A stretch of 64,000 bases of DNA from Polyangium spumosum (GTDB lineage: Bacteria > Myxococcota_A > Polyangia > Polyangiales > Polyangiaceae): NCBI RefSeq assembly GCF_009649845.1, contig NZ_WJIE01000010.1, positions 124,001 through 188,000 on the forward strand. The letters run 5' to 3'. The notes under the pieces are model-generated. The model saw nothing but the letters and a program-made list of their open reading frames with translations. It ran no database searches and had not been told where the DNA came from. Positions 62,501-64,000 of the stretch are shown here, piece by piece (within the stretch, counting starts at the first letter, position 1; each line of letters begins with the position of its first letter). The translations under genes were made by a program, and so were the position numbers.

Positions 62501-64000
62501 GTCGGGGACTTCGTCCACGCGGGCTTCATCTCCCACGCGATCACGTGGCTCTCCGTGGAGCGTGGTGAATCACCCGCCGACGTCCTCCGGACTTGCGAGC
62601 GCTTCGCGGCGTTCGCGAGGCAGAGCCGGAACGAGCCTATCTTGCTGGGGATCCGGACGGTGCAGCAGTTCGTGAAGAGCCTCGAGCGGCACGCGCACCC
62701 GGAGAGGCCCCTCGACGACGAGCAGTTTCGCGGCGAGGATTGCCTCGCGGCCCTCGGGCGCGCGGGCTTCGGCCCCGGCGTCGCGTTTTATCACATCATG
62801 GTGCTCGTCCTGCATTACATGGCCGGGCGCCACGACGAGGCGCTGGCCTCCGCCGAACGCGCGCGAGAGATCCTCGGCTGCGTGATGACCTTGCCCATCG
62901 AGGTCACCTTTCATCTGCACGAGGCGCTCGCCCTGCTCGCGCGGGGCCCCGCCGCGGATCCGGAGGCCGCTCGCCGGGAGCAGCAGCGGATCGACGAGAG
63001 CCTCGACAAACTCGCGCGGTGGGCCGAGCACGGCCCCGAGAACTACGAGCACAAGCATTGCCTCCTGCGCGCGGAGGCGGCGCGCGTCGCCGGGCGCCAC
63101 CTCGAGGCCGACGACCTCTACGATCGGGCGATCGTGTCCGCGCGGGAAGGTGGCTTCACGCAATACGAGGCCCTCGCGAACGAGCTCGCCGGCAAGGCCC
63201 TCCTCGCGCGCGGCAGGCGACACCTCGCGCCGGTGTACCTGCGCGCGGCGCACGCGGCCTACGTTCGATGGGGCGCGGCGCAGAAGGCCGAGCGCCTGGC
63301 GGAGGCGTATCCACAGATCGTCCCCGCCGGTCCCCTGCAATCGCCTGCGACGTTGCAATCCTCGACCGCCGCGAGTGGCTCGGGGGCCCGTGGGATGAGC
63401 GGCGTCGTCGACACCGCCACCGTCCTGCGCCTCGGGCAGGCCCTCGCCGGGGAGACAGAGCTGCCGAAGGTGATCGAGCAGCTCATGCGGATCGTGCTCC
63501 ACAATGCGGGCGCCTCGCGGGGATGTCTGCTCCTCGACAGGGGCGGCGTGCTCCGGATCGAGGCGACGATCGCGGTCAGCCCGGACGTCGTCACAATCCG
63601 CGACGGCGGCCCGATGGAGGAGAGCGCCGATTGGCCCGTCTCCGTGCTCCGGTATGCGGCGCGCACCCGGGAGGTCGTGGTGGTGGGCGACGCGGCGGCC
63701 GATCCGCGCTTCACGAAGGAAAGATCCTCGCCCGGCCGCGGGCTCCTCTCGATTCTTTGTGTCCCGCTCGTGCATCGGCGCCGCCTCGTGGGCTTGCTTC
63801 ATCTCGAGAACGGCCTCGCCCGTGACGCCTTCGGCGCCGAACGGATCGAGTTTCTGGAGCTGCTCTGCGGGCAGGCCGCGACGGCGCTGGAAAATGCGCT
63901 CCTCTTCGGGCGCCTTCAGGAGACGAGCGACGCGCTCCGGCGATCGAACGAGCGGCTGGAGGCCGACGTCGCAAAGCGGACCCAGGATCTGCGCGAGGTC
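59510..64000 (+). CDS. Kinase/ATPase/GAF signalling protein, partial at right edge
   Basis: At least 1497 codons, open to the window end; the ATG at 59510 starts MVYRIVGPPIHEGSNTVIYR. Residues about 5-265 are a Ser/Thr-kinase-like domain with HGDVKPQN in place of HRDLKPEN, a common variant in this family, and DFG present (LIDFGLARR). A STAND/AAA ATPase follows with Walker A AGPSGVGKS near residue 325 and Walker B LVLFLDDLQWAD near 450. A long TPR-like helical region occupies about 700-1270. A GAF sensor domain lies at about 1295-1465 (GCLLLDRGGVLRIEATIAV, PLVHRRRLVGLLHLENG). The last residues begin a coiled coil that usually leads to a histidine kinase, so the full protein is probably a trifunctional kinase/ATPase/histidine kinase. 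Confidence 0.88.
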   Translation, partial: MVYRIVGPPIHEGSNTVIYRGERDDGQNQVVIKLPRGDVAPRDIDRLRHEYAILKAIDAPGVVKALALEPSERGVALVLEALPGETLAALLRARRLDVPAALTIARSIAGILGGVHRLGIVHGDVKPQNILYRPETGSVHLIDFGLARRMSAKPERVAPDAIEGTLAYIAPEQTGRMNRPVDHRADLYSFGVTLYQMLTAALPFSTTDAVELVFSHIARVPAAPREVDGRIPDLVSALVMKLLAKAPEDRYQTARGVELDLDACLRQIEATGTTSELTLGRHDAAGVLRLPDRLYGRAGEGRTLRDAFERLRRGAAELVLVAGPSGVGKSALVHELRRGLARDEARFIAGKFDLLSRSVPYGPLIHAFRELLQQLLGESAAELEDHRARLSHALGGNGQVIVELVPEARRLLGEQHPLPAVGPTESQNRMNLALKSFVQVFASATRPLVLFLDDLQWADAGSLKLLEVLLVGRDCPGLVILGAYRDNEVDAAHPLTATLAALRKEGVVVSEIGLVPLGAAELGDWLADALVVDAARVAPLARAIHAKTQGNPFFVGQFLHALHEGQLLRFDAEASAWCWDIAAIEAREVTDNVVDLIVKNITILAPETRRVLLLASCIGHEFTLQTLATIDASTLDQVEGALLPAAREGLVAPGERGGVYRFLHDRVQQAAYALIEDADRAATHLRIGRLLLAGTEARDEALFEIVEHLNRGEALMTDPAERIELAERNLLSGRKAKASNAYDAAAHHFRVGTTLLPESAWADLYPLTFALHQELAECDYLCGRFEQAEALFERLAERARSRVDLANVFAMELRLYQVAGRYAEAVDLGFRALRRFGVESPETDEAVQAATRREMEGIQALLGDRPIESLVEAPVMADPEHNALMGILNELLSCSYIGRPAVFPLSAMRAVSYSLRHGNSPESCFSYSCYAILLVAFGQIPTAVAISELALAVNERFGDAATRGRLLHVHGNHIQFWRKHYRACFPVIERAFEACLAVGDFVHAGFISHAITWLSVERGESPADVLRTCERFAAFARQSRNEPILLGIRTVQQFVKSLERHAHPERPLDDEQFRGEDCLAALGRAGFGPGVAFYHIMVLVLHYMAGRHDEALASAERAREILGCVMTLPIEVTFHLHEALALLARGPAADPEAARREQQRIDESLDKLARWAEHGPENYEHKHCLLRAEAARVAGRHLEADDLYDRAIVSAREGGFTQYEALANELAGKALLARGRRHLAPVYLRAAHAAYVRWGAAQKAERLAEAYPQIVPAGPLQSPATLQSSTAASGSGARGMSGVVDTATVLRLGQALAGETELPKVIEQLMRIVLHNAGASRGCLLLDRGGVLRIEATIAVSPDVVTIRDGGPMEESADWPVSVLRYAARTREVVVVGDAAADPRFTKERSSPGRGLLSILCVPLVHRRRLVGLLHLENGLARDAFGAERIEFLELLCGQAATALENALLFGRLQETSDALRRSNERLEADVAKRTQDLREV

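Overview
The window looks like chromosomal DNA from a high-GC myxobacterium of the Sorangium/Polyangium type (order Polyangiales). The signs are a very GC-rich third codon position with long antisense shadow frames, many lipoproteins with glycine/glutamine-rich linkers, TPR and PEGA-type proteins, several eukaryote-like Ser/Thr kinases (two of them fused to large ATPase/TPR modules), cysteine-rich and collagen-like secreted proteins, and scattered regulatory and envelope genes with few large operons. No rRNA, tRNA, CRISPR array, integrase or transposase was recognised. The species is inferred, not proven.

Layout. 0-9 kb: end of a TPR/PEGA-type protein with a linked lipoprotein, an OmpH/Skp chaperone, a giant kinase-ATPase, an AlkC-type DNA alkylation repair protein and a lipoprotein with a lysozyme-like domain and SLH repeats. 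9.4-14.8 kb: five genes of unknown role (HEAT/TPR repeat proteins, one membrane protein). 14.8-19.4 kb: an RND efflux adaptor and pump. 19.4-21 kb: two copies of a four-hairpin repeat, an unknown gene and a purine-rich tract. 21-23.7 kb: small envelope proteins. 23.8-25.9 kb: an AT-richer three-gene operon with a PD-(D/E)XK nuclease, a candidate defence locus. 26.6-31 kb: a third hairpin repeat, a CorC/HlyC membrane protein, a CDF metal transporter, a short-chain fatty acid transporter and two near-identical terminator hairpins.

31-48 kb: a secreted metallophosphoesterase, a collagen-like secreted protein, an arrestin-fold protein, multicopper oxidase 1, a Cys-rich lipoprotein overlapping a membrane Ser/Thr kinase, a lipoprotein pair, and a Rad50-like DUF2326-type ATPase with an unknown partner. 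48-54 kb: a VOC protein, a CusF-like copper protein, and multicopper oxidase 2 followed by a lectin-like lipoprotein; together these suggest periplasmic copper handling. 54-59.4 kb: an SDR dehydrogenase, a polar amino acid ABC transporter with a fused binding protein and permease, a thioesterase, a coupled pair of very small genes and a Tat-exported LigB-type dioxygenase. 59.5 kb to the edge: a kinase/ATPase/GAF protein, probably a trifunctional sensor kinase, cut by the window end.

The best leads for undescribed biology are the four-hairpin repeat family with compensatory changes in every stem, the AT-rich nuclease operon, and the DUF2326-type ATPase pair. Family assignments rest on motifs read by eye; no database search was run.
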